A stretch of 64,000 bases of DNA, from the NCBI RefSeq assembly GCF_014534685.1, contig NZ_JACVVX010000002.1, forward strand, positions 186,001 through 250,000, read 5' to 3'. The notes beneath the pieces are model-generated. The model was not told the origin of the DNA. It saw only the letters and a program-made list of their open reading frames with translations, and did not search any database. The stretch comes from Oryzicola mucosus. GTDB taxonomy: Bacteria; Pseudomonadota; Alphaproteobacteria; Rhizobiales; Rhizobiaceae. This document shows, piece by piece, positions 35,419 through 44,546 of this stretch; the stretch's first letter is position 1, and each line of letters begins with the position of its first letter. The position numbers and the translations under genes are program-made.

Positions 35419-37098
35419 TCAAAACAGTCCCTCGATATACCCCCGCTCATTCAGGAAAATCCGTTCCGAAGACGGTGAGCGGGGCAGGCCGGGCATGGTC
35501 ATGATCTCGCCGCAGATGGCGACGACGAAGCCGGCGCCGGCCGACAGGCGCACCTCGCGGATCGGCACGACATGGCCGGTGGGCGCGCCGCGCAGGGTCG
35601 GATCTGTCGAGAAGGAATATTGCGTCTTGGCGATGCAGACCGGCAGGTGGCCGTAGCCGGCTTGCTCCCAGGCGTGCAACTGGTCGCGGATCGCCTTGTC
35701 GGCTATCGCCTCGGTGCCGCGGTAGATGCGCTTGACGACGGTGTCGACCTTGTCGAACAGCGGCATGGCGTCGGGATAGATCGGAGCGAATTGCGACATG
35801 CCGGATTCCGCCAGTGCGGCGACCTTGCGGGCAAGCTCCTCGATGCCGGATGAACCTTCCGCCCAATGTCGGCAGACGATGGCCTCTTCGCCCAGAGTGG
35901 CGACGAACGCCTTCATCGCCTCGATCTCGGCTGGGGTGTCGGAGTGGAAATGGTTGATGGCCACCACGGCCGGCACGCCGAACTGCTTCACATTCTCAAT
36001 GTGACGGCCGAGATTGGCGCAGCCGCGCCGAACCGCGTCGATGTCCTCGGTGCCCAAATCCTCCTTCTTGACGCCGCCATTCATCTTCATGGCGCGCACG
36101 GTGGCGACGATGACGGCTGCTGCCGGCTTGAGCCCCGCCTTGCGGCACTTGATATCGAAGAATTTCTCAGCACCCAGATCGGCGCCGAAGCCGGCCTCGG
36201 TCACGACATAGTCGGCAAGCTTGAGCGCGGTCGTGGTGGCGACCACGGAGTTGCAGCCATGCGCGATGTTGGCGAAGGGACCGCCATGGACGAGGGCGGG
36301 GTTGTTTTCCAGTGTCTGAACGAGATTGGGCTGCATGGCGTCCTTGAGCAGCACCGCCATGGCGCCGTCGGCCTTGAGGTCGCGCGCAAAGACCGGGCTC
36401 TTGTCCCGGCGATAGGCGACGACGATATCGCCCAGGCGGTTTTCAAGGTCCTTCAGATCCTTGGACAGGCACAAAATAGCCATGACCTCCGAAGCGACGG
36501 TGATATCGAAACCTGCCTCGCGTGGGAAACCGTTGGCCGGGCCGCCCAGCGAGCAGACGATTTCGCGCAGGGCGCGGTCGTTCATGTCCATCACCCGACG
36601 CCAGACGATGCGGCGTGTGTCGATCTCCAGCTCGTTGCCCCAATAAATGTGGTTGTCGATCAACGCGGAAAGCAGATTGTGGGCGGCGGTGATGGCGTGA
36701 AAATCGCCGGTAAAATGGAGGTTGATGTCCTCCATCGGCACCACCTGGGCATAGCCGCCGCCGGCAGCCCCGCCCTTGACGCCGAAGCAGGGGCCGAGCG
36801 AGGCCTCGCGGATGCAGATCACCGCCTTTTTGCCGATGCGGTTGAGCCCGTCGCCGAGGCCGACGGTGGTGGTGGTCTTGCCCTCGCCGGCAGGCGTGGG
36901 GTTGATCGCGGTGACGAGGATAAGCTTGCCGTCGGGCCGCGAGCGGGTTTCCGCGATGAATTCTGCGGAAATTTTCGCCTTGTCATGGCCGTAAGGCAGC
37001 AGGTGTTCGGCTGGAATGCCGAGCTTTCCGCCGATTTCCTGGATCGGCTTCTTCCTGGCCGCGCGCGCAATCTCGATGTCGGATTTCACCTCGGTCAT
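35419..37098 (-). CDS. fhs: Formate--tetrahydrofolate ligase
   Basis: A 559-residue cytosolic enzyme making 10-formyl-THF from formate, THF and ATP. The P-loop [20 protein letters not shown], the [22 protein letters not shown] block and [19 protein letters not shown] are all family signatures, and the C-terminal [14 protein letters not shown] is complete. The ATG at 37098 (AAAGGGGGCGAGACC upstream) is preferred to one 51 bases earlier. Single gene, convergent with the unknown membrane protein 21 bases away. Confidence 0.97.
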   Translation of the reverse strand: MTEVKSDIEIARAARKKPIQEIGGKLGIPAEHLLPYGHDKAKISAEFIAETRSRPDGKLILVTAINPTPAGEGKTTTTVGLGDGLNRIGKKAVICIREASLGPCFGVKGGAAGGGYAQVVPMEDINLHFTGDFHAITAAHNLLSALIDNHIYWGNELEIDTRRIVWRRVMDMNDRALREIVCSLGGPANGFPREAGFDITVASEVMAILCLSKDLKDLENRLGDIVVAYRRDKSPVFARDLKADGAMAVLLKDAMQPNLVQTLENNPALVHGGPFANIAHGCNSVVATTTALKLADYVVTEAGFGADLGAEKFFDIKCRKAGLKPAAAVIVATVRAMKMNGGVKKEDLGTEDIDAVRRGCANLGRHIENVKQFGVPAVVAINHFHSDTPAEIEAMKAFVATLGEEAIVCRHWAEGSSGIEELARKVAALAESGMSQFAPIYPDAMPLFDKVDTVVKRIYRGTEAIADKAIRDQLHAWEQAGYGHLPVCIAKTQYSFSTDPTLRGAPTGHVVPIREVRLSAGAGFVVAICGEIMTMPGLPRSPSSERIFLNERGYIEGLF

Positions 37099-37225
37099 GG
37101 TCTCGCCCCCTTTGCTGCCGCGCGATCTATGGTCGCCTGTCTGGCTCATCGGAGCCTGGCAAGGAAAGTGCCCGCGTTCAGCCGATGACGCAACCTTAGG
37201 ACCGATCCACGGCTGTCGATTGGTC

Positions 37226-38386
37226 CTACCTATCCAGCACGCTCCGGATCTCGACGATCTGCGAGCGGGCGCGGAGCAGGTTGAAGCCCATCGTCGCCAG
37301 ATGCGACGGAAAGAAGGAGCTCGACTCGTTGCCGTTGGAGATGATCAGCGGCTGCATGTTCAGCGCGTCGCGCATCTGCACCTGCATGGTGTCCCACAGC
37401 GTGGTGATGTTGCGCTCCCGGATGACAGCCGAGAAGTCGGTGCTGGTCGCGCTCAGAATGCCGTAGTAGGCGTAGAGCTGGCCATAGGCGAACCAGAAGC
37501 GGTCGTCGGCGCGAGGGTCGAACCAGCCTGCATCCGACGCTTCCAACTGGCTGCGCAGGATATCGGAGGTCGAGCCGATGTCGCCGGCGATACGGTCGAG
37601 GAACGCCAAAAGGTTGTCGGAGCGCGCGTCGAAGGTGGCGTCGCACTTTTCCAGGCTGGCGTTGAAGCTGCGCAGTTTCTGGATCGCCTCGCGGTAGACG
37701 CTCGGCGTCGGGCGCGTCGGTCCGCGCAGGCCGATATACCAGGCGTCCTCGTTCCAGGCCAGAGCCGTGCGCGCATCCTGCAGGTTCTGGTCGATGCGTG
37801 AGGTGCCGCGCGCGCGGCCGAGCGTATCCACCAGTTCGGTGGTGGTGCGGCGCAGAACCTGGTTGATGCCGAGCTGGAACGCGGCCTTGTTGTCGAAATA
37901 GGGCGTGTTGCGCCATGGAATTCCGAAAAAGCCCAGCTTGGACACCAGCATGGAGGAAATCCAGGCATTCTGGTTGACGTTGAAGTCAACCAGATCGGCG
38001 GCGGTCGCAGCGATTTCCGAGCGCTTGCAGGTTTGCGCAGCCGAGGCTGCCGGTGTGGCGCCGGCGGCCGGGGCGGCGGCACTTGCCGGAAGCTGATCGC
38101 CCGCCACCGCGTCGGTCGCCTGGGCCGTGGTCGAGGCGGCCTCGATCTGGTTCGGGTAGTCCGGGTCGAAGTTCGTCCAGAACTGCGTTACGTAGAAGAA
38201 ATAGGCATATGAGGCGACAATGCCGACAATGACGACGCCGGCAACGGCCTTGAGAATCCAGCCGCTGCTGATGTACCAGCGGCCCAGCCACAGAAACGGC
38301 CACAGCAGAACGCCGATGAGCAGACCGATGCCTCGCCCGATCCATTGGAATATGCGGGTGAAAAAGCTCACGATCGGATCAAGCAT
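37226..38386 (-). CDS. DUF2333 family membrane-anchored protein
   Basis: A 386-residue protein. Residues 1-70 contain two closely spaced hydrophobic segments ([16 protein letters not shown] and [21 protein letters not shown]), then an Ala/Pro linker with a potential lipid-free spacer ([15 protein letters not shown]), then a mixed domain matching DUF2333 ([49 protein letters not shown]). Last gene of the one-strand cluster; 12 bases after DUF6638. Role unknown; a periplasmic domain anchored in the inner membrane is likely. Confidence 0.82.
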   Translation of the reverse strand: MLDPIVSFFTRIFQWIGRGIGLLIGVLLWPFLWLGRWYISSGWILKAVAGVVIVGIVASYAYFFYVTQFWTNFDPDYPNQIEAASTTAQATDAVAGDQLPASAAAPAAGATPAASAAQTCKRSEIAATAADLVDFNVNQNAWISSMLVSKLGFFGIPWRNTPYFDNKAAFQLGINQVLRRTTTELVDTLGRARGTSRIDQNLQDARTALAWNEDAWYIGLRGPTRPTPSVYREAIQKLRSFNASLEKCDATFDARSDNLLAFLDRIAGDIGSTSDILRSQLEASDAGWFDPRADDRFWFAYGQLYAYYGILSATSTDFSAVIRERNITTLWDTMQVQMRDALNMQPLIISNGNESSSFFPSHLATMGFNLLRARSQIVEIRSVLDR

Positions 38387-38398
38387 CAAAAAGTCCCC

Positions 38399-39685
38399 TC
38401 AGTCGACCAAACCGTAGAGCCGCGCGCGAAACGCCGCCTTGTCCTTCAGATATGTGCTTTTCAGCGTCTCCACAACATGCGACCGCCATTGCGGGGTAAG
38501 CTGTTCGTAGTCCTTGTAGAAACCATCCTTGTTGAAGACGTAGCGGGAGAGGAAATCCGACGGCACGAAATCCGAGATCAGCCGGTTGGTCAGCCAGGCG
38601 TCGGGATGGTCGGGCTTGGCGCGGACGACGAGGAAGCGGTTTTCGGGCTTAACCTCTTCAAGCTTGAGCTGGCCGAGCTGGGCGATTTCGCGCTTGGCGG
38701 CATTGAGGAAGGGGAAGGTGCCGTCGCGGTTGATCTCGGCGGCATGGCCGTGGATCCAGGTCTGCATCCAGACTTTGTCGACGGTGCCGAGATCGCGGGT
38801 TGGCTCCTGCTTGCGGATCAGGTCGCGCACCGCCATCTCTGCGCGGTGCTCGAGATAGCCGGACTGCTCGATCCACGAGGCGCGCGGCAGTTCGATCCGG
38901 CCGGTTGAGGCAAGGAAGACGAAGACCTTTTCAGCGTCGAGAATCGACAGATAGCTGACCTGCCAGGGCCGGGACCGGCGGAAGCCGGGTGCCGACGGAT
39001 CGCTGATGACGGTGGTCATGTCGGGATCGACGAAGACGTAGAGCCCGCCGAAATGACTGGTCCAGTACGCGTTGTGGCGGAAGATGACCTGGTCCGGCAC
39101 CAGCGCGTTCTCGCGAATGTCGCCGCAGACTTTCGCCAGTTCCACCATGCGCTCAAGCATGGCGTCGTCGCGCCAGGCGTTGGGTTCGAGCTTCAGCCGG
39201 TCGACCAGCTTGCCGAGCTCTGCGGCCTTGCCCAGCACGTCCTCGGCCGACAGCACGCGGAACTCGACCTGATTGATCGACAGCAGGTCTTCGATATCCT
39301 CGACGCGCGAAACCGAATCCTCGATCTCGCCATAAATCACATCCTTGATCGTCAGCGCGTTGATGGCGCGCTGGTTCCTGCTCATGAATTCGTAGAGCAG
39401 CTGCGAGGTGTTCGAGAAGGCGGTGTGCACGACCGGCAGGTCGCCTTGCGCCGGGGTTAAGATGATAAAACGGCGGTTGATGGCGCCGGGATCGAGATAG
39501 AGCGGATCGCCGAGCTCCTCGGCAATCTGCGGCGAGAAGCCGGAGCGGTCGATCTCGAAAGCTTGCAGGTCGGTCGGCGCCAGCCCGAATGCCTTCAGCG
39601 CCTTGTTGTAGCGCTCGATCAGATGCGGCTCGTCGATGGTGAGCAACCGGCCATAGATGAGATCGGAATCGCGGAGAAGGTTCAT
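38399..39685 (-). CDS. DUF6638 family protein
   Basis: A 428-residue soluble protein with no membrane segment. Motifs visible are YLDPGAINRRFIILTPAQGDLP, FRHNAYWTSHFGGLYVFVDPDM and RPWQVSYLSILDAEKVFVFL; together they fit the DUF6638 family of Rhizobiales, which I recall beside DUF2333 and an AAA ATPase. No catalytic motif is recognised. Upstream ribosome site weak. The neighbouring DUF2333 gene starts 12 bases later. Confidence 0.7.
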   Translation of the reverse strand: MNLLRDSDLIYGRLLTIDEPHLIERYNKALKAFGLAPTDLQAFEIDRSGFSPQIAEELGDPLYLDPGAINRRFIILTPAQGDLPVVHTAFSNTSQLLYEFMSRNQRAINALTIKDVIYGEIEDSVSRVEDIEDLLSINQVEFRVLSAEDVLGKAAELGKLVDRLKLEPNAWRDDAMLERMVELAKVCGDIRENALVPDQVIFRHNAYWTSHFGGLYVFVDPDMTTVISDPSAPGFRRSRPWQVSYLSILDAEKVFVFLASTGRIELPRASWIEQSGYLEHRAEMAVRDLIRKQEPTRDLGTVDKVWMQTWIHGHAAEINRDGTFPFLNAAKREIAQLGQLKLEEVKPENRFLVVRAKPDHPDAWLTNRLISDFVPSDFLSRYVFNKDGFYKDYEQLTPQWRSHVVETLKSTYLKDKAAFRARLYGLVD

Positions 39686-39707
39686 CTTGAAAGCCTGAAA
39701 TATTGGA

Positions 39708-40040
39708 TCATCCCAAAATTTCCCTTAGCGGGTATATTTTCGCAAAGCTGCCGGGAAGCAAAACTAGAACGAGCTGGAGGCCGATGAGTATCAGGGCGAT
39801 TTTTATCGCCCTTGGGATAGCGCCTCTGAAATTTCGAATTCCCCTAGCATAATTCGTGTTTCCTGAATGTCTTTGCTGGTTCGTCAAGTGGATTTTTACA
39901 TCTTCAGCTGCACCTGCGTTTATGCCTTCAATCCATACCTTCCACGCGAAGTACATCGAAAATAAGTATATTGCCGCAAACAAAAATCCAGCTAGGCTGG
40001 TATTGTAAATATATTCAAAAATTATGGAAATAAATTCCAC
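39708..40040 (-). CDS. Small AT-rich membrane protein, unknown
   Basis: 110 residues with two hydrophobic helices (SLAGFLFAAIYLFSMYFAWKVW and IKIALILIGLQLVLVLLPGSF) joined by a polar loop containing HLTNQQRHSGNTNYARG. Codon use is AT-rich (many ATA, TTT, AAT) and clearly unlike the neighbouring cluster genes, so it looks acquired. It sits between DUF6638 and vapC. No family recognised. Confidence 0.6.
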   Translation of the reverse strand: MEFISIIFEYIYNTSLAGFLFAAIYLFSMYFAWKVWIEGINAGAAEDVKIHLTNQQRHSGNTNYARGIRNFRGAIPRAIKIALILIGLQLVLVLLPGSFAKIYPLREILG

Positions 40041-40176
40041 GATTATCCCTGATATCTTCTTTGTTGAAGCAATTTTCCTAAAGCTTCAACAGCATCGTGT
40101 TCTATGCGAATCGGATTCGCAGGGAAGGTCATCTTTTCTTTTGACCGTAGACGGGGAGAAAGTTTGTCGCGCGCCA

Positions 40177-40596
40177 TCATGACACCGCTCCGAACAAGGC
40201 AATCCCCGTGCGCTCGGCCGCCTGTGCCAAGCGCGCGTCCAGCGTTGCCAGCGGCAATCTCCGGCGCTGTGCCAGTTCCAGATAGGTCGCATCATAAAGC
40301 GACAGGCCATGTGTCGCAGCCAGGTCGAGGCATGTCGTCCATACATATTCAGTGCCAGCCGTGTCCTGCTGCAAAGGCAGGTCGCCAATCTTTTCGAATA
40401 TCTCTTCGCGAAGTTCGGCCGTGATCCGATTACGCCTGACGGCGAGAAGAAGAGCGTTGCCAACCTCAAGGCGGAAAAGAAGCGGCACGACCGCTCCCTG
40501 TACGGACACCCGATCCAACACCGTGTCGGCAAGAAGGCTGCCCTCGTCGGGCAGCACCCAATTCAATGCGACCGAGCAGTCGAGAACAACACTCAA
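40177..40596 (-). CDS. vapC: PIN-domain toxin VapC
   Basis: A 139-residue ribonuclease toxin. The four acidic PIN residues are present: D6 (VVLDCS), E44 (FRLEVGNALL), D102 (LSLYDATYLELAQRR) and D120 (LATLDARLAQAA). It overlaps the vapB antitoxin by 4 bases, the normal order. This type II module cleaves tRNA or rRNA when free; the antitoxin blocks the active site and represses the operon. Confidence 0.93.
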   Translation of the reverse strand: MSVVLDCSVALNWVLPDEGSLLADTVLDRVSVQGAVVPLLFRLEVGNALLLAVRRNRITAELREEIFEKIGDLPLQQDTAGTEYVWTTCLDLAATHGLSLYDATYLELAQRRRLPLATLDARLAQAAERTGIALFGAVS

Positions 40597-40841
40597 TAGC
40601 GTCTGCCCATGTCGATGTAGTCGCGGATCGAGAGGCCTTCCGGATCAGGTTTCACCTGCTTGCGCAATTCGCGCAACGCCTGCGCTGTCGCGCGTGCCTT
40701 TTCCACATCCGGTGCATGGGCGGGTACCAGCCGCGCCACGGGTGTCCCGTGTCGCGTGATGGTAATCTCCTCTCCCTTCTCGACAAGCTCAAGCAATGCA
40801 CTAAGGGAATTTCGCGCTTCAAGCGTTCCTACTTCGCGCAT
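40593..40841 (-). CDS. vapB: Phd/YefM-type antitoxin
   Basis: An 82-residue antitoxin. It starts MREVGTLEARNSLSALLELV and has EEITITRHGTPVARLVP, the Phd/YefM DNA-binding pattern; the C-terminal part (LRELRKQVKPDPEGLSIRDYID) is the toxin-binding tail. Upstream of vapC with a 4-base overlap. The pair is inserted in the AAA cluster between the ATPase gene and the AT-rich protein. Confidence 0.92.
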   Translation of the reverse strand: MREVGTLEARNSLSALLELVEKGEEITITRHGTPVARLVPAHAPDVEKARATAQALRELRKQVKPDPEGLSIRDYIDMGRRY

Positions 40842-40909
40842 GTCATGCCCTTTCTAGCCACTCTAGCCAGAATCTATGCCTTATCCCGCCGACATTCAAT
40901 CCTCTGCCC

Positions 40910-42820
40910 TCACGCATCCCATAGCCCCTTCTGCTTCAACGCCTCCATTTCGCGGCCGGCGCGTTCGCGCAGGCGGGCGTCGCGGAGCAGTTTCTGCACG
41001 GCTGCGTCGTCCGATTTGTCGGCGTAGCGGAATTCGGAATCGGCGTAGCGGTTGATCTCCTGCATGACGATGTCGAGCGAGAACGGGCCGCGCAGCTCCT
41101 CGATCATGGCTTTCTTGTCGTCATAAGTCTTGTGCATGAAGGTCTCGGGCTTTTCGAACCAATCGTCGGGCAGTTCGATATCCATGGCGCGCATCTTGAT
41201 GGCATCGGTGACGTTCTTGATGGCGCGGCCGGTGAAGCGCGGCTCGGCCTCCTTGATCAGGTGCAGATATTCGCCGACATCGGCTAAGGTCCTGGGCTCG
41301 CCATTTTCCTTCAGAAAGCGATCATAGACCTTCATCAGGCCGTCTTCCTGCGGTTTCGCATGGCCTTCATAGGCATCCGAGACCGCGCGCTTGATCTCCT
41401 GCGCGGCGTAGAGGTCGTGCTCGCCAAGCGGAATCTTATGGTTCTTGCCGGCCAGCAGCACGAAGATGTCGATATAGTCCTCGCGCGTTTGCGGGCCGTC
41501 GACCAGCCAGCGGGCGCCGGCGCGCTGACGCAGCGCGTCGTCGACATTTTCGGGATAGTTGGAGAACATGCCGAAGGTCGAATTGCCGCGTATCACGGTG
41601 GAGGCGCCGGCGAAGGCATCCATCAAAACGCCGGTGATTTCCTGCTGGCCGGCGGATGCGCGGTCGTCGGAGCGCTTGGCCGCGACCTGGTCGATGTCGT
41701 CGATGGTGCCGAAGCCGATGGCGCGCGGGTTCAAGACATTGGTGATGAACTGGCGGCAGTTCTGGCCGGACTTGCCCTGGTAGGAGGAAATCTGGTCGAC
41801 GCCGAAATTCTCGTAGACGAAGGGGTAGCCGGCAACCTGGCAGTAGCCGTGCATCAGGCCGGCGATCATCTGGATCAGCGTGGTCTTGCCGGTGCCGGGG
41901 GAGCCGTCGCCGATGAAGGTGAACAGAAATCCGCCGAGCTCGACGAAGGGGTTGAGTTCGCGGTCGAAATCATAGGCCATGATCATTTTGGCCAGCTTGA
42001 CCGACTGGTACTTGGCGATGTGGTTGCCGACGACCTCCTCGGGCTTCTTGAAGGTCATCACCAGCGGCTTGGACTTCTTGCCTGGGGCGATGTCGAAACC
42101 GTCAATGGTGAAATCGTCCGCGTCGATGTGGATATGCGCATTCTCGAACGCGCCAAGGCCGTCGAAACGGCCTTTCCGCGTCAGCAGCCCGTCCACCGCG
42201 ACGCGTGCATAGGCGCGGGCGCGGGTGGCGAGATCGGCGTCGTCCGTGGCGCCGGAAAGGGCTGCGTCGAGCCCGGCGAGCACCGATTTGACGCCATCCT
42301 GCGGGGTGTCGAACTGGAAGGCCGGTTCGGCGATATCGTTGGGCGCCTCGCCGTCGGTCTCGATCATCTGCAGCAGATAGGCGGCGAAGGTGAAGGCTGC
42401 GACATAGGCCGATGCCGACAGAAGCTTCTTGAAGCGGGTGGCTTCCTCGCCGTCGAGGGGACTGCGGGCATTTTTCGCCTGCAGGGCTTCGAGGTCTGTG
42501 CTACGCGCAAAGACGTCGGACACGGCGAGCGCTATCGCGATTCCGCGGCGGGCACGGTAGAGCAGCGTGTGCTGCGGGATGGACAGGAGCTGGTCGTCGG
42601 GGTGGATCGCACCGACGGTTTTCGCGAGCTCGATCTCGCGCGTGCGGCGCACCGAACCGGTCGAGACGGTGGAGACGAAGCGTCGGTTCGTGCCGGCGAG
42701 ACCCGTGCCCGACTGGCTGGACGAATCCTCCAGCACGACGATGCGCGTGATGAAGCTCTGCGCCGTAGCGCGGTGCTTTTCGATGTCGGCTTCGGCAATG
42801 GCGGTCAGGCCGGTGTCCAT
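40910..42820 (-). CDS. AAA+ ATPase with long N-terminal domain
   Basis: A 636-residue ATPase. The Walker A motif GDGSPGTGKTTLIQ lies near residues 302-315, a candidate Walker B in AIGFGTIDDIDQVAAKRSDDRA, and arginine-finger-like DDALRQRAGARWLVDGP further on. The first 280 residues are an unrecognised helical domain. The ATG at 42820 with GGGAGATTGACC upstream is preferred over a TTG two codons earlier. It should drive remodelling of a partner, probably one of the cluster's coiled-coil, DUF6638 or DUF2333 proteins; the target is unknown. Confidence 0.8.
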   Translation of the reverse strand: MDTGLTAIAEADIEKHRATAQSFITRIVVLEDSSSQSGTGLAGTNRRFVSTVSTGSVRRTREIELAKTVGAIHPDDQLLSIPQHTLLYRARRGIAIALAVSDVFARSTDLEALQAKNARSPLDGEEATRFKKLLSASAYVAAFTFAAYLLQMIETDGEAPNDIAEPAFQFDTPQDGVKSVLAGLDAALSGATDDADLATRARAYARVAVDGLLTRKGRFDGLGAFENAHIHIDADDFTIDGFDIAPGKKSKPLVMTFKKPEEVVGNHIAKYQSVKLAKMIMAYDFDRELNPFVELGGFLFTFIGDGSPGTGKTTLIQMIAGLMHGYCQVAGYPFVYENFGVDQISSYQGKSGQNCRQFITNVLNPRAIGFGTIDDIDQVAAKRSDDRASAGQQEITGVLMDAFAGASTVIRGNSTFGMFSNYPENVDDALRQRAGARWLVDGPQTREDYIDIFVLLAGKNHKIPLGEHDLYAAQEIKRAVSDAYEGHAKPQEDGLMKVYDRFLKENGEPRTLADVGEYLHLIKEAEPRFTGRAIKNVTDAIKMRAMDIELPDDWFEKPETFMHKTYDDKKAMIEELRGPFSLDIVMQEINRYADSEFRYADKSDDAAVQKLLRDARLRERAGREMEALKQKGLWDA

Positions 42821-42855
42821 GGTCAATCTCCCGTGTCGCGGGTTTGGGATTGCGA

Positions 42856-42886
42856 GCCCCCTCCGGCCCGAAGGGTCGGAGGGGGC
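42856..42886. repeat. Hairpin between DUF559 fragment and AAA gene
   Basis: GCCCCCTCCGGCCC pairs with GGGTCGGAGGGGGC around a short loop. The CCGAAGGG tip resembles the tips of the family A repeats, so it may be a reduced relative. Confidence 0.5.
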
Positions 42887-42892
42887 ATCTTT

Positions 42893-43141
42893 CTATGATC
42901 TTCCGCTGCCGCAGCAATCTGCATCGGCCGGTACGTGGTGGTGAGCGCCGTCGACCTCCACAACCAATCGCGCTTTGGGACAGTAGAAGTCGAGACCATA
43001 CGGCCCGATTGGATGCTGGCGGCGGAACCGCAGCCCACCGAGGCGCAACTGTCGCAATTGCTCCCAGAGCAAAACCTCAGGAAGCGACATGTCACTTCGC
43101 AGGGTCCGCGCCGCCGCCACGGTCCTCTCAGGCGCGCGCAT
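42893..43141 (-). pseudogene. Truncated DUF559 (VSR-like endonuclease) gene
   Basis: 82 codons starting MRAPERTVAAARTLRSDMSL with the DUF559 core PEVLLWEQLRQLRLGGLRFRRQHPIGPYGLDFYC then VVEVDGAHH. Members usually continue for 40-50 residues with the second half of the endonuclease fold; here the frame turns into HVPADADCCGSGRS and stops. A strong hairpin follows. The remaining fold lacks the C-terminal strands, so activity is unlikely. It lies inside the AAA cluster as an apparent insertion remnant. Confidence 0.65.
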
Positions 43142-43167
43142 TCGGCACTCGGAAAGATCGGCTGGGT

Positions 43168-44313
43168 TCAAACATCGCTGATCACCTGCCCCTGCGACAG
43201 GATATGCACCTTGTAGCCGCTGAAGATCTTGGCGGTTTCCCCCGCTGCGTAGAGCACCTGATAGGCCTCGTGCGGGACGAGCGCGTGTTTTTCGTAGCTG
43301 GAGACGCCTTGGCGGGCGGCTTCGAGATCGTCGGTGTTGATGTAGAATTCCTCGCTTGCCGGCGTGCTCGACCACAGGCCGCGACGGCTGGGGATCTCGC
43401 CCTTGGAATAGACCTCCTGTACCGTCCAGGTCAGCAGCCAGGCGTTTTCCGCCTTGCGCACCTTGGACAGCACCTCCGTCACCGTCGAATTGTGCTCGGT
43501 GATGCCAGCCGTGTAGAACGGCCCCAGCACGACGCGGCGCAACTGCTTGGGGTGCAGCGTCTCGAAATCCTTGTCCATGTTGCTGGCGATGGTCACGGGC
43601 GACAGCGTGTAGGCGGAATTCTTTTGGGTGAAATCGTCGAAGCGGTGGGCGAGCTGCGGATTGAGCAGACCGTCGACGGGCAGGGGGATGTCCAGCTTGT
43701 CGTTGAGCTTGCCGTCGGGGCCGACGAGCTGGGCTACCATGTCTTCGGAGGAATCCTCGACGGTGGCCATGTAGATCAGAGGCAGGTTGGCGAAACCGTC
43801 GAAGCTCGCCCAATGCACGAGGTAATAGGGGCGCAGCGTTTTCGGGTTTACCGATACCTTGACCGTCTGGCACAGGCTGAACGGGCCGAAATTCGCGCCG
43901 TCCTTCACACTTTCCAGATAGAGCCGCTCCGCCATGGAGCGTTGCAGCGCATCGGGAAAGGCTTTGTGACGCAGGATGAAATCAGCCATCTCGCCGCGCA
44001 ACTCGTCGGGCTGCGGAATGTTCGCCAGCCGCTGGGCGGCAGTGCGGCGGTCGTTTTCAAGCTCCAGCACGTTCTGGAAGACAGGAAAACCGCTCTCGGC
44101 GCGCGAAATGCGGAAGCTGTCCATAAAGCCCAGCCGGTTGCGCCATGAGGCGAACGCGCTGTCGAGCTGGGCGATGTATTCGACCACAACGCGCCCGATC
44201 AAGTCATGCCGATAAAGCGGCGAGCGGTCGTCGCGCAGGAAGATTTCCAGACCGTCGAGTGCTGCGACGATGGAATCGAAATAGTGCACGGCGGGGTCGG
44301 TGGAGGGGGTCAT
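43168..44313 (-). CDS. Unrecognised cytosolic protein of the AAA cluster
   Basis: A 381-residue soluble protein without membrane segments or motifs I can name. Segments such as DGANFGPFSLCQTVKVSVNP and YLVHWASFDGFANLPLIYMAT suggest a beta-rich middle. The N-terminal 60 residues are helical. It resembles proteins annotated as DUF6384-type neighbours of AAA ATPases in Rhizobiales, but this is recollection, not demonstrated. Upstream of the ATPase on the same strand. Confidence 0.6.
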   Translation of the reverse strand: MTPSTDPAVHYFDSIVAALDGLEIFLRDDRSPLYRHDLIGRVVVEYIAQLDSAFASWRNRLGFMDSFRISRAESGFPVFQNVLELENDRRTAAQRLANIPQPDELRGEMADFILRHKAFPDALQRSMAERLYLESVKDGANFGPFSLCQTVKVSVNPKTLRPYYLVHWASFDGFANLPLIYMATVEDSSEDMVAQLVGPDGKLNDKLDIPLPVDGLLNPQLAHRFDDFTQKNSAYTLSPVTIASNMDKDFETLHPKQLRRVVLGPFYTAGITEHNSTVTEVLSKVRKAENAWLLTWTVQEVYSKGEIPSRRGLWSSTPASEEFYINTDDLEAARQGVSSYEKHALVPHEAYQVLYAAGETAKIFSGYKVHILSQGQVISDV

Positions 44314-44348
44314 TTGTAATGTACTCGGCGGCGCATGCGATCCTTCGC

Positions 44349-44510
44349 GCCCCCCTCTGTCCTGCCGGACATCTCCCCCGCATAGGGGGAGATTAGGCCC
44401 TTACGTCGGCTTTCGCCAATCGCAAACGTCGCAGAAAAGGCGGTTGCGACCGAACTGCTGATCTCCCCCCATGCGGGGGAGATGGCCGGCAGGCCAGAGG
44501 GGGGCAACAT
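44349..44510. repeat. Family B repeat, two-arm copy
   Basis: Two opposing arms, CCCCTCTGTCCTGCCGGACA at 44352 and its inverted counterpart GGCCGGCAGGCCAGAGGGG ending near 44510, enclose about 60 bases of spacer. The arms match the compact element at 6206. It fills the gap between the unknown gene and the coiled-coil gene. Confidence 0.75.
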
Positions 44511-44546
44511 GGGGCGAAAACCCATCAAGCGTTCAAGCTCACCCAC

